DNA of 13,161 nucleotides. Origin: an uncultured Lachnospiraceae bacterium. GTDB taxonomy: Bacteria > Bacillota > Clostridia > Lachnospirales > Lachnospiraceae. The translations under genes were made by a program, and so were the position numbers. Location of the stretch: positions 1-13,161 of the forward strand of contig CALWEE010000024.1 in NCBI GenBank assembly GCA_944376975.1, given 5' to 3'. The notes beneath the pieces are model-generated. The model was given only the letters and a program-made list of their open reading frames with translations. It had not been told where the DNA came from and made no database searches. Shown here piece after piece: positions 1 to 6,660 of the stretch (its first letter is position 1; each line of letters begins with the position of its first letter).

Positions 1-74
1 AAGGAACACCGGGCCTGAGAGCGTTGATAAAAAGGGATAAAGAAAACAAGGCAAAGAAAGAGGGCAGCGCATGT

Positions 75-869
75 ATGAAGGCGCTGCTTTTGACCGATAT
101 CCGGCGGGGGATCGGCCGAAATATACTGTGGTTTTTGCCGGTCGTTTTCCTGGTCACTTTTTCCGTGTGGCAGCGGCATACATTGTGGGCGGCGGATGCC
201 GCCTTTTATGGTAATACGGAACCGCCGGGCCTGACAGATTATGTGTTTTTCTATTTTCGGGGATCCGATCCTGTTCCGGAAGGCAGCAACCGGGCGCCGG
301 GCATTCCGTTGGACTGGCTGTGCGTCCATATGTATCTCGTATTTCTGGTGGGTAAATATTCCATGGCCGATCTGAAGACGAGTGGAAAAAACGCGTTGGC
401 GCGCTGCCCGAAACGCGCGTCCTGGTGGTATGAGCGGTGCCTGTGGAGCGTTCTTTGCGCCTTAAGTTATTATGCGCTGACATTGGGTGTGATCACGGTG
501 AGCTTTCTTTTTTTTCACGGACCGGAGGCGCTGGCAGGCTGTCAGCTGCCCATGACGGACACGAAGTTCCTGGCCATTTGTTACGGAGCGCCCTTGCTTG
601 TTTTCATCACGTTGGCGCTGCTCCAGCATGTCCTAAGCCTGGTCCTGCGTCCGGTATACGGACTGCTCATCCTGACGGCGGCGCTGATGGTTTCGGTATT
701 CCGGCTGTCCCCCTTCCTTATCGGTAATCTGTCCATGCTGTGCCGGAGCCGTTATTATGATGGTATGGGCGATATCACGGCCGGCCAGACCCTTTTGTTA
801 TGCCTCGCGCTGTGCTGCGCCGCCGTCGTTTCAGGCCGGATCCTCTTTAAACGAAAAGATATCCTGTAA
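75..869 (+). CDS. ABC-2-like permease, type B (first copy)
   Basis: Predicted six-helix integral membrane protein of 264 residues, probably a transmembrane subunit of an ABC transporter in the cytoplasmic membrane. Hydrophobic segments lie near residues 17-34, 80-93, 122-147, 164-190, 193-212 and 239-253. It is clearly paralogous to the gene at 7274-8107: both share LPVV in helix 1, a GLTD-x-VF block, an AD-x-K-xx-G-x-N element, WY-xx-CLW before helix 3, LLQ-xx-LS-xx-L-x-PVY, and an identical C-terminus FKRKDIL. The ATG at 75 is preferred because alignment with the paralog begins just after it; an in-frame TTG at 24 would add 17 polar residues. The ribosome site is weak (AGAGGG, about 10 bases upstream). 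It probably ends a cassette starting left of the window. The permease role is inferred from topology and neighbours; the family name is uncertain. Confidence 0.75.
   Translation: MKALLLTDIRRGIGRNILWFLPVVFLVTFSVWQRHTLWAADAAFYGNTEPPGLTDYVFFYFRGSDPVPEGSNRAPGIPLDWLCVHMYLVFLVGKYSMADLKTSGKNALARCPKRASWWYERCLWSVLCALSYYALTLGVITVSFLFFHGPEALAGCQLPMTDTKFLAICYGAPLLVFITLALLQHVLSLVLRPVYGLLILTAALMVSVFRLSPFLIGNLSMLCRSRYYDGMGDITAGQTLLLCLALCCAAVVSGRILFKRKDIL
846..869 (+). repeat. 24-base exact repeat, copy 1 (end of permease B)
   Basis: The last 24 bases of the first B permease, including the stop codon, are identical to 8084-8107. The flanking bases differ. It encodes the FKRKDIL terminus. A second shared tract of 19 bases lies at 129-147 and 7355-7373. 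Exact DNA identity in otherwise diverged genes suggests local gene conversion or strong constraint. Confidence 0.8.
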
Positions 870-914
870 TAGTTTATAATTGTAAAAAAGTTGTAAAAAC
901 TGCCGGGGGAACGG

Positions 915-941
915 CCATGGATCCAAAATCCATGGTAAAAT
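915..941 (+). promoter_or_regulatory. Palindrome abutting an extended -10 promoter upstream of the ABC locus
   Basis: A perfect inverted repeat with 8-base arms, CCATGGAT (915-922) and ATCCATGG (928-935), flanks a 5-base centre. It is immediately followed by TAAAAT (936-941), preceded by TGG, which makes an extended -10 (TG-N-TAAAAT). No good -35 is seen, and there is no T-run, so this is not an intrinsic terminator. The arrangement fits a repressor or activator site lying over the spacer of the promoter that would drive the operon starting at 973. An alternative -10 (TATAAT at 875-880) lies further upstream, also without a clear -35. The regulator is unknown and none is encoded in the window. 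Confidence 0.45.
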
Positions 942-972
942 GTAAACAGAATAACGAACGGGGGGAGATAGC

Positions 973-1803
973 ATGAAAAATGTCCTGAAAATGGAAGTCC
1001 GCCGCGCGCTTGGCAATTATCGGTTTTTCGCGGCGTTGGCGGCGGGGCTTTTTCTCGTTTTCTGGCATTTTATCCAGTTCAGTATTCCTTATATGGCCTA
1101 TCAGGAAGTTTATTCAAACGGCTATATGCTTTATCCCCATAATGTTTATGAGCGGTGTATGCTGGGTGATATCTATGGCCTGCAAGTACATATTTTCGCT
1201 CTGTGTCTGCCTGTTTTGGCTGCGCTGCCTTTCGGCGCCTCGGCTTACGAAGATACGCGCGGCGGCTACGATCAGAACATATTGAGCCGGACAGACAGAA
1301 AATATTATTTTACGGCTAAATGCGCGGCGGCTTTTCTGTCAGGCGCTTTGGTCGTCTTGATACCGGTGCTGACAGATTTTCTGCTGAATATGTGTCTGTA
1401 TCCTACAATAAGAGGCGATATCACGACAGGATGGGATGGGGCCGCCATAGGCGGCATGCTCCCGGAATTTTATTATGCCCATCCGTTTTTGTATACGCTG
1501 ATGATCTGGAGTTTTATCGGACTGTTCGGCGGTATATACGCGGTCATGGCGTTGAGCGTAAGCCGTCTCGCGTCCAATGTTTTTATCGTTCTTTTGTTTC
1601 CCGCTTTGATCCAGATGTTTTACAACTTCACCTGTTCTCTTGCGGATGTTCCATCCTGGGAGACAACCTGCTATTTTGACCTGGCTCAGTCGGCGAGGTA
1701 CATGCGGGCGTGGAAACCATTATGCGTGGCCGCTGGTTTTCTGGCGTTGTCTTTGTTTATGTATGGTATGATGGCGCGGAAGAAAGACGTGCTGGATCGA
1801 TAG
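973..1803 (+). CDS. ABC-2-like permease, type A (first copy)
   Basis: Predicted six-helix membrane protein of 276 residues, with helices near 17-37, 71-90, 115-140, 171-196, 201-221 and 248-266. It has exactly the same length as the protein at 4592-5422 and aligns with it without gaps; my hand count gives about 121 of 276 identical residues. Shared blocks are YPHNVY (54-59), CLPVLAALPFGASA (78-91), ILSRT (103-107), AAFLSGA (119-125), LFGGI (184-188), MRxWKPL (244-250) and a C-terminal KDVL. The ILSRT-xx-xx-Y-xx-AK segment between helices 2 and 3 resembles the cytoplasmic coupling region of ABC-2 permeases. A strong GGGGGAG site sits 5 bases before the ATG. The gene opens the run of closely spaced genes to 8107. 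Unlike the second copy, no ATPase gene follows it. The substrate is unknown. Confidence 0.8.
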   Translation: MKNVLKMEVRRALGNYRFFAALAAGLFLVFWHFIQFSIPYMAYQEVYSNGYMLYPHNVYERCMLGDIYGLQVHIFALCLPVLAALPFGASAYEDTRGGYDQNILSRTDRKYYFTAKCAAAFLSGALVVLIPVLTDFLLNMCLYPTIRGDITTGWDGAAIGGMLPEFYYAHPFLYTLMIWSFIGLFGGIYAVMALSVSRLASNVFIVLLFPALIQMFYNFTCSLADVPSWETTCYFDLAQSARYMRAWKPLCVAAGFLALSLFMYGMMARKKDVLDR

Positions 1804-1814
1804 AGGGTGGCTGT

Positions 1815-2375
1815 ATGAGTAGAAGGTACAAACGCGCCTGGCGATCCCTGGCGGCAGCGTTGATCGTGCTGATGGCGGTTTCGGCAGGAAGGAATATTTA
1901 TCTGAACAGGCGTTTTCCGGAGCCCGGACAGGTATGGGTGGATGAGGGCGAAGCATTGACATTCAATGGCTGTGAACTGACGGTTACAGGGAGTCGGGCC
2001 TTTTTGGATCATGAAGATATAACAGCTTATTATAACGAGCCAAAATGGAAAATATGGGCAAATATACTTATAGAGAATACCAGTTCTTCGCCAAGCAGTA
2101 TCGTCGTCCGGGATATACGGCTTCAGTCCGGAGCCTGGTGCGGTTATATGGATCTTTTTGGATTCGTGAGCCAAAATGACCATGTGGAAGGGACAACGAT
2201 CACGCTGATGCCGGGGGAAAGCTGTCAGGTGGAAGTGCCGTTTCCTGTTTATTACGATCCGCGGCTGGATGAAATGTACCGGGAACTGAAAACTGGATCG
2301 TGTCCGCTTAACCTGGTATATACTAATTATCCGGTAAAAAATCAGTGCCGACTGGATTATACGGTGGAAAAGTAG
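1815..2375 (+). CDS. Membrane-anchored exported beta-rich protein D (first copy), DUF5028-like
   Basis: Protein of 186 residues with a basic N-terminus, one transmembrane anchor (about 9-24) and a predicted extracytoplasmic beta-sandwich domain. It is paralogous to 6097-6642. Shared features are RFP/RYP-x-P (33-37), EGE (44-46), NGC-x-LTVT (51-58), IENTSSS (86-92), LQS (103-105), I-x-L-x-PGE (129-135) and YPVK-xx-CRL-x-Y near the end. C53 and C178 have counterparts in the paralog and might form a disulfide joining the first and last strands. The pattern of a hydrophobic strand, N-x-S, then a strand with L-x-S is typical of DUF4352-like exported domains. I recall small clostridial families called DUF5028/DUF5027 near such transporters, but this assignment is from memory. 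The ATG at 1815 has GAGGGTGG five bases upstream and starts 11 bases after the preceding stop. Its function is unknown; an accessory or sensing subunit is inferred. Confidence 0.75.
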   Translation: MSRRYKRAWRSLAAALIVLMAVSAGRNIYLNRRFPEPGQVWVDEGEALTFNGCELTVTGSRAFLDHEDITAYYNEPKWKIWANILIENTSSSPSSIVVRDIRLQSGAWCGYMDLFGFVSQNDHVEGTTITLMPGESCQVEVPFPVYYDPRLDEMYRELKTGSCPLNLVYTNYPVKNQCRLDYTVEK

Positions 2376-2383
2376 GGAAGACC

Positions 2384-3034
2384 ATGGGGAAAATCGTGCG
2401 AAGGAACAAAAGTCTGATCGTGTTGTTTTTGATGCTGATCCTGAGTTCTGCCTGGGTGGTCCGTCGGGACACGGAAACATTTCAGACGTTTTTTTTCAAT
2501 ATGGGAGCGGAATGGCTGTTTTTTACCTTATCCGCGCATTTCCTGCTGTACGTGGGATGGTTGGCGGCCATAATGGCGGCCGTCCTGATCTGGCGGGAAA
2601 TGGATCCGATCCGCATGCTGCTCCGGGGCGGCAGAACGCAGGCTGTGGGATATCAGATAAAAAGCCTGATGCGATGTGGTTTTCTGGCGGCTTTTTCGGT
2701 TACTGCCGTTTTTACTTTACAGACATGGAACATTCTGCGAGGATCCGTTTCCGCCTTCCGGTATGTCGGATTTCTGCTTTTTCTGTACGCGCAGCTGGAA
2801 CTGATCTTTGGGGCGATCCTGTATCTGCGCTGGCGTACCGGACAATTTGTCTGGGGCTTTATGATGATGCTGGCTTTCGCGAAATGGATCCAGCTTCGCT
2901 CCCCTCTGTTTTTCTGTTTTAGTTTTTTGACGGATCAGCCCATAAAGATCGCGGGTATCGCCGTACTGGCCGTATTGTGTTATATGGCGGCCCTGCGCCG
3001 GGCAAAGTACAAGGATCTGATCCCCAGAACCTGA
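2384..3034 (+). CDS. Polytopic membrane protein M (first copy), possible third permease type
   Basis: Membrane protein of 216 residues with about six hydrophobic segments (near 9-27, 47-70, 96-113, 124-147, 153-168 and 188-204). I do not recognise a named family. It has the same position after a D gene, similar size and similar layout as the protein at 6661-7296, including a charged, Arg/Lys-rich stretch after helix 2 (about 71-92). Its C-terminus, KYKDLI near the end, recalls the KDIL/KDVL ends of the A and B permeases in this locus. That hints at a diverged ABC-2-type subunit. GGGAAG lies just before the ATG, which is 8 bases after the stop of the preceding gene; the longer in-frame start at 2345 would overlap that gene and has no better ribosome site. 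The role is inferred only from context. Confidence 0.7.
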   Translation: MGKIVRRNKSLIVLFLMLILSSAWVVRRDTETFQTFFFNMGAEWLFFTLSAHFLLYVGWLAAIMAAVLIWREMDPIRMLLRGGRTQAVGYQIKSLMRCGFLAAFSVTAVFTLQTWNILRGSVSAFRYVGFLLFLYAQLELIFGAILYLRWRTGQFVWGFMMMLAFAKWIQLRSPLFFCFSFLTDQPIKIAGIAVLAVLCYMAALRRAKYKDLIPRT

Positions 3035-3046
3035 GGAGGTGTTATT

Positions 3047-3841
3047 TTGAAAAAAGCATACAGGCTGTCGGCCGCGGCCCTTTTCATGGCTTTGATGCTT
3101 TGTGCCTGTTCGGCTCCCGAGGAGACGGAGCCGGAGAGCCAGACGAATTTTGTCGCTGGATCGGAGCAATACCGGAAAGAGACCACATTGGATTATGCGC
3201 TGAACAAAGACCGCGCGCAGGCCGGGGATTTAAACGCCCAGAATGAGATGGAGATCATTCCGGATGGTTCCCTGTACGAAAATAAAGAAATAGTGGAGAA
3301 TAACGGCATACAGGCAAAAGCGGACCAGGTTTTTTTCTTTGACAACGCAAAAGACGCGCAGATCATACTGCCTGAAGACCGGATCGCTTATTATCAACGG
3401 TTCGAGTACATGGATGAAGCGGAGGATCTGATCAACGGGGCGAAATTTATGACAGTGGAAGTGACATTGACAAATCCATCGGCCAAACCCTATACAATGA
3501 CGCTGATGGAAATGGGCGTGACATTTTATGATACGGCGACACGGGAAAGCAAGGGTACGTCAGAACTGATCTTCGCGGATAAAACCCAGCCAAACGATGA
3601 TCCAAAGAAAATATACGAATATACGTTTGAAGGCGGTCAGTCAGAAACCTTCCGCCTCAGCTATCTGGTCGTTGGGGAACGGATGGCGGGACTGGAAGAC
3701 GGAAGCGTATCTGTCGCGCTGGATGTCCACAACATGGGCGTACGTCCTGTGGAGCAGGATAAAAATAAATTTGACCGGCTGAAATATATCGAGTTACCTG
3801 TGAGCAAAGACGAGCATGAAGGAGGTGTTGCCAGTGAATAA
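3047..3841 (+). CDS. Lipoprotein L1 (DUF5027-like, exported beta-rich domain)
   Basis: Predicted surface lipoprotein of 264 residues. It has a classic lipoprotein signal peptide: MKK, a hydrophobic core, then the lipobox L18-C19-A20-C21, with C21 the lipidated residue. An acidic linker follows (about 24-110) and then a globular domain. Residues 134-161 show the strand and N-P-S pattern of DUF4352-like beta-sandwiches; QPND-D-PKK-x-YEYT lies at 181-193 and NMG at 229-231. The next gene is a tandem paralog sharing these motifs and nearly the same signal-peptide DNA. The start is TTG, justified by GAGGAGGT 6 bases upstream and by the position of the signal peptide. The stop overlaps the start of L2 by 8 bases. 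In lantibiotic loci a lipoprotein (LanI) binds the peptide and works with LanFEG; a comparable role here is inference. Confidence 0.82.
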   Translation: MKKAYRLSAAALFMALMLCACSAPEETEPESQTNFVAGSEQYRKETTLDYALNKDRAQAGDLNAQNEMEIIPDGSLYENKEIVENNGIQAKADQVFFFDNAKDAQIILPEDRIAYYQRFEYMDEAEDLINGAKFMTVEVTLTNPSAKPYTMTLMEMGVTFYDTATRESKGTSELIFADKTQPNDDPKKIYEYTFEGGQSETFRLSYLVVGERMAGLEDGSVSVALDVHNMGVRPVEQDKNKFDRLKYIELPVSKDEHEGGVASE

Positions 3842-4595
3842 AACATACAGGCTGTCGGCCGCGGTCCTTTCCATGGCCTTGTTGTTTAGCGCCTGTTCCG
3901 CCCCGACAGCGCCGGAAACGGAAAGCCCGGCCCAGTCCAACTACGTGGCGGAAGCGCATAAAAAAGAGACGACAGGCATCCTGCCGGAGGACGCGTGGGA
4001 AGCCCGTGGCGATCAGCCGGAGGAGATCATGCCGGAAGAAAAGCTGTTCGATCAGGGACAGCAGGTGGAGAACGGGAATATCCGGCTGACTTTTCAGGAT
4101 ATGGACTACTATGATAATATTGCCGACTCAGGCATAGAGTTGGAGGAAGACTCGATGAATTACTATATCCGTTACGGCGTGATCGATGAAGCCGGCCAGT
4201 GCGTTGGCCGCGCGCGTATCGCCAAGGTGCAGGTAAATATCGCCAATCTGGCGGAGGAGCCGGAGACCATCAACCTCAAGGAATTTAACATCCGGTTTTA
4301 CGAGACGGATACAGGAAAAGCGTCGGTGACGCGTGAGGTCGAGTACATGGACCCGATCCAGCCCAATGATAATCCAAAAAAAAGGTATGAATATACGCTC
4401 GGTACGGGAGAAGACGTAGATTTTACGTTAGGCTATGTATTATTGAGCGATGATGTGGAGAACATGGAAAAAGGGAAAATGATCCCGACCATGGAAGTGA
4501 ACAACATGGGCTATCTCCCGACAGATGAGATCATGAAGGAACATCTGGACGAAATGGCCTATATACAGCTGCCTATACCGGGAGAAGAACCATGA
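3834..4595 (+). CDS. Lipoprotein L2 (tandem paralog of L1)
   Basis: Predicted lipoprotein of 253 residues. The signal peptide ends at F18-S19-A20-C21; phenylalanine at -3 is less usual but the lipobox is otherwise good. The mature part has an acidic, proline-rich linker (about 22-80) and a beta-rich domain, with QPND-N-PKK-x-YEYT at 176-188 and VNNMG at 222-226, matching L1. I chose the GTG at 3834 rather than the in-frame ATG at 3816: AAGGAGGTG lies 6 bases before the GTG, and translation from there aligns residue by residue with L1. The first nine codons after the start are nearly identical to L1 at DNA level, so L1 and L2 are a tandem duplication. The last four bases (ATGA) contain the start of the next permease, which indicates translational coupling with the transporter. 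A ligand-binding or shielding role is inferred. Confidence 0.82.
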   Translation: MNKTYRLSAAVLSMALLFSACSAPTAPETESPAQSNYVAEAHKKETTGILPEDAWEARGDQPEEIMPEEKLFDQGQQVENGNIRLTFQDMDYYDNIADSGIELEEDSMNYYIRYGVIDEAGQCVGRARIAKVQVNIANLAEEPETINLKEFNIRFYETDTGKASVTREVEYMDPIQPNDNPKKRYEYTLGTGEDVDFTLGYVLLSDDVENMEKGKMIPTMEVNNMGYLPTDEIMKEHLDEMAYIQLPIPGEEP

Positions 4596-5422
4596 GAAAG
4601 ATATTGAAAACAGAACTTCACAGGGCGTTTTGCTGTCGGGCCTTTTTTGTCATACTCGGACTGGGTATGGTTTTTGTCATATGGCATACCGTCCAGTATA
4701 AGATCCCTTATACCCGGTCGCTGGGCGTGATGAGCCACGGAGAAGAAGTGTATCCGCATAATGTGTATCAGGAATGTATTTTGGGAAACAGTATGAGCGT
4801 CCACGCGTACATATACAGCATGTGCCTTCCGGTGCTGGCCGCGCTTCCTTTCGGCGCGTCGGCCTGTCAGGACCGGCAGAGCGGCTATCGGGATCAGATC
4901 CTGAGCCGGACGGCGCGGAGCGCCTATTATCGGGCCAAGTGGATCGCCGCCTTTCTCTCCGGAGCGGCGGGGGTAGTCCTTCCCATGATATGGGATTTCC
5001 TTGTGACGCTGTGGTTTTTCCCCGTCCTGTCTCCGGACAGCATGAGCCGATGGGACAGCGTGGGCGTCGACGGGATGATGGCCGGGATCTATTACCATAT
5101 GCCCATGCTGTATATGCTGGCGAAATGGCTGTTCCTGGCGTTGTTCGGCGGTATCTTCGCGGTCCTGTCGCTGACTGCGGGCATGTTCGCGAAAAACAGT
5201 GTCGTCGTTCTTTTGACGCCGGTCCTCATCCAGCTGCTGTATCAATCGGCCACATCGTTTTTAAATGCCCGGAATTGGCAGTTCGTGGCTTATTATACCG
5301 TTTACCAGCCGCTTTTTTCCATGCGGCTCTGGAAACCGCTGCTTGCCGGCGGCGTCCTGCTGGCGGCAAGCCTGCTGCTGTATGTCTGGCGGGCGAGAGA
5401 AAAGGACGTGCTAAAAGCCTGA
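4592..5422 (+). CDS. ABC-2-like permease, type A (second copy)
   Basis: Six-helix membrane protein of 276 residues, colinear with the product of 973-1803 and about 44 percent identical to it by hand count. The most conserved stretches are YPHNVY (54-59), CLPVLAALPFGASA (78-91), ILSRT (103-107), AAFLSGA (119-125), LFGGI (184-188) and KDVL near the end. Residues 141-170, an external loop after helix 3, are the least conserved and may carry substrate specificity. The start overlaps the L2 stop (ATGA), and the ATPase gene follows after 12 bases, so this is probably the direct partner of that ATPase. With the B-type permease at 7274 it would give the two-permease, one-ATPase layout known for LanFEG systems. 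Function beyond membrane transport is inferred. Confidence 0.82.
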   Translation: MRKILKTELHRAFCCRAFFVILGLGMVFVIWHTVQYKIPYTRSLGVMSHGEEVYPHNVYQECILGNSMSVHAYIYSMCLPVLAALPFGASACQDRQSGYRDQILSRTARSAYYRAKWIAAFLSGAAGVVLPMIWDFLVTLWFFPVLSPDSMSRWDSVGVDGMMAGIYYHMPMLYMLAKWLFLALFGGIFAVLSLTAGMFAKNSVVVLLTPVLIQLLYQSATSFLNARNWQFVAYYTVYQPLFSMRLWKPLLAGGVLLAASLLLYVWRAREKDVLKA

Positions 5423-5434
5423 GGGGGGATCCAT

Positions 5435-6100
5435 ATGTATGTAGAATTGAACGATGTTTCAAAACAGATCCGGCGCAGCCCGATACTGTCCCACATATCC
5501 GTGGGTTTTGAAAAGGGGCGCGTCTATGGACTGAAGGGGAAAAACGGTTCCGGAAAGACCATGCTCCTGCGCGTGATCGCCGGCCTGATCCTTCCCAGCT
5601 CCGGTCAGGTGCGGATCGGCGGAAAAATACTCGGGAAAGATATGTCTTTTCCCGAAAGTATCGGCGTACTGATCGAGAACCCGTCCTTTATAGGCGGGGA
5701 GACAGGCCTTTCCAATCTGTCGATCCTGGCCTCGATCCAGGGAAAGGCAGGGAAAAAAGACCTGGAAGAAACGCTTGAACGTGTCGGGCTGGATCCTTCG
5801 GATAAGCGGACTTACAGAAAGTATTCTCTTGGCATGAAGCAGCGGCTGGGCATCGCGGCGGCGATCATGGAGAAGCCGGATATCATCCTCCTCGATGAGC
5901 CGATCAACGCCCTGGACGATAAAGGGGTGGAGGCTGTGCGCGCGATACTGGCCGAAGAAAAGGCGCGGGGCGCGCTGATCATCGTGGCCTGCCACGACGA
6001 GGCGGAACTGAGGCTGTTGTCCGATGAGATCTTTTATATGCAGGACGGAGAGCTGACCGGCCATGAGATACTGGATAAAGATCGGGAGGATGAGCCGTGA
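5435..6100 (+). CDS. ABC transporter ATP-binding protein with E-loop (LanF/BcrA-like)
   Basis: Cytoplasmic ATPase of 221 residues that powers the neighbouring membrane subunits. All core motifs are visible: Walker A GKNGSGKT (35-42), signature YSLGMKQR (130-137, a LSGGQ variant usual in this subfamily), Walker B IILLDEP (150-156) with catalytic E155, D-loop NALD (158-161) and switch histidine H187. Where most ABC ATPases have the Q-loop glutamine, this protein has E81 in the sequence GVLIENPSF. This E-loop is a known feature of LanF lantibiotic-immunity ATPases and resembles bacitracin-resistance BcrA proteins. It is short, with no C-terminal regulatory domain. The start is ATG at 5435, after GAGGGGGGAT. 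Its TGA overlaps the GTG of the next gene (GTGA), suggesting coupled translation. It is the only ATPase gene seen for at least four A/B-type permeases. The substrate is unknown. Confidence 0.93.
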   Translation: MYVELNDVSKQIRRSPILSHISVGFEKGRVYGLKGKNGSGKTMLLRVIAGLILPSSGQVRIGGKILGKDMSFPESIGVLIENPSFIGGETGLSNLSILASIQGKAGKKDLEETLERVGLDPSDKRTYRKYSLGMKQRLGIAAAIMEKPDIILLDEPINALDDKGVEAVRAILAEEKARGALIIVACHDEAELRLLSDEIFYMQDGELTGHEILDKDREDEP

Positions 6101-6642
6101 AGTACAAATTATTCTGGATGGTCGTGGCCATCGTCTTCGTGTTGACCGGCGGCGTGGCGGCGGTGCGGGGCGCGCGGATCAACGCCCGTTATCCCGCGCC
6201 GGAAAAGGTGATGTTCTCGGAGGGCGAGCCGGTGAAAAAGAACGGGTGCGCCGTTACCGTAACGGACAGCTGCCTGGAATTGTCGGCAGACAGCCCGGAG
6301 GGCCTGGCGGTGGGTGAACCGATCGGTCTTGTGAAAGTGTCGCTTCGGATCGAAAACACAAGCGGCAGCGACAGCAGTATCCATCTGACAGATTTCGGGC
6401 TCCAGTCGGATATATGGTACAACCAGATGAGCCGCTATGAGACAACGGCCCTGAACCCGGGACTGGCTTCCGCCGTCATAACTTTGAGCCCGGGAGAGCA
6501 TGAAGAAGTCATCCTGCCTTTTATGGTATACTGGGACCGGGGAATGGAAGACATGGCGAAACAGCTGGCGGAAAAGGAAGCCGATCTGGATCTGATCATA
6601 ACCCAGTATCCGGTCAAACAGTTTTGCCGGCTGTCTTACTGA
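6097..6642 (+). CDS. Membrane-anchored exported beta-rich protein D (second copy), DUF5028-like
   Basis: Protein of 181 residues with one N-terminal membrane anchor (about 5-23) and an exported domain, paralogous to 1815-2375. Conserved points are RYP-x-P (31-35), EGEP (42-45), NGC-x-VTVT (49-56), RIENTSGS (84-91), LQS (102-104), I-x-L-x-PGE (128-134) and YPVK-xx-CRL-x-Y at the extreme C-terminus. The cysteines C51 and C177 match C53 and C178 of the first copy. The GTG start overlaps the ATPase stop and has GGGAGGA six bases upstream. Its place directly after the ATPase, where the first unit has it directly after permease A, is the main evidence that an ATPase gene is absent from the first unit. 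The function is unknown; an extracytoplasmic accessory or sensor subunit is inferred. Confidence 0.75.
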   Translation: MKYKLFWMVVAIVFVLTGGVAAVRGARINARYPAPEKVMFSEGEPVKKNGCAVTVTDSCLELSADSPEGLAVGEPIGLVKVSLRIENTSGSDSSIHLTDFGLQSDIWYNQMSRYETTALNPGLASAVITLSPGEHEEVILPFMVYWDRGMEDMAKQLAEKEADLDLIITQYPVKQFCRLSY

Positions 6643-6660
6643 TGAAAAAGAAGGGACACG

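Noticed and set aside
1..74. Tail of an upstream gene, or N-terminal extension of permease B from TTG at 24
   Set aside because: A frame open from base 2 to a TAA at 38-40 could be the end of an upstream gene, but twelve codons are too few to support a call. The TTG extension is polar and not shared with the paralog.
1710..1814. Longer start for the first D protein inside permease A
   Set aside because: It would overlap the permease by about 90 bases; the ATG at 1815 has a good ribosome site and gives the same anchor-plus-domain layout as the paralog.
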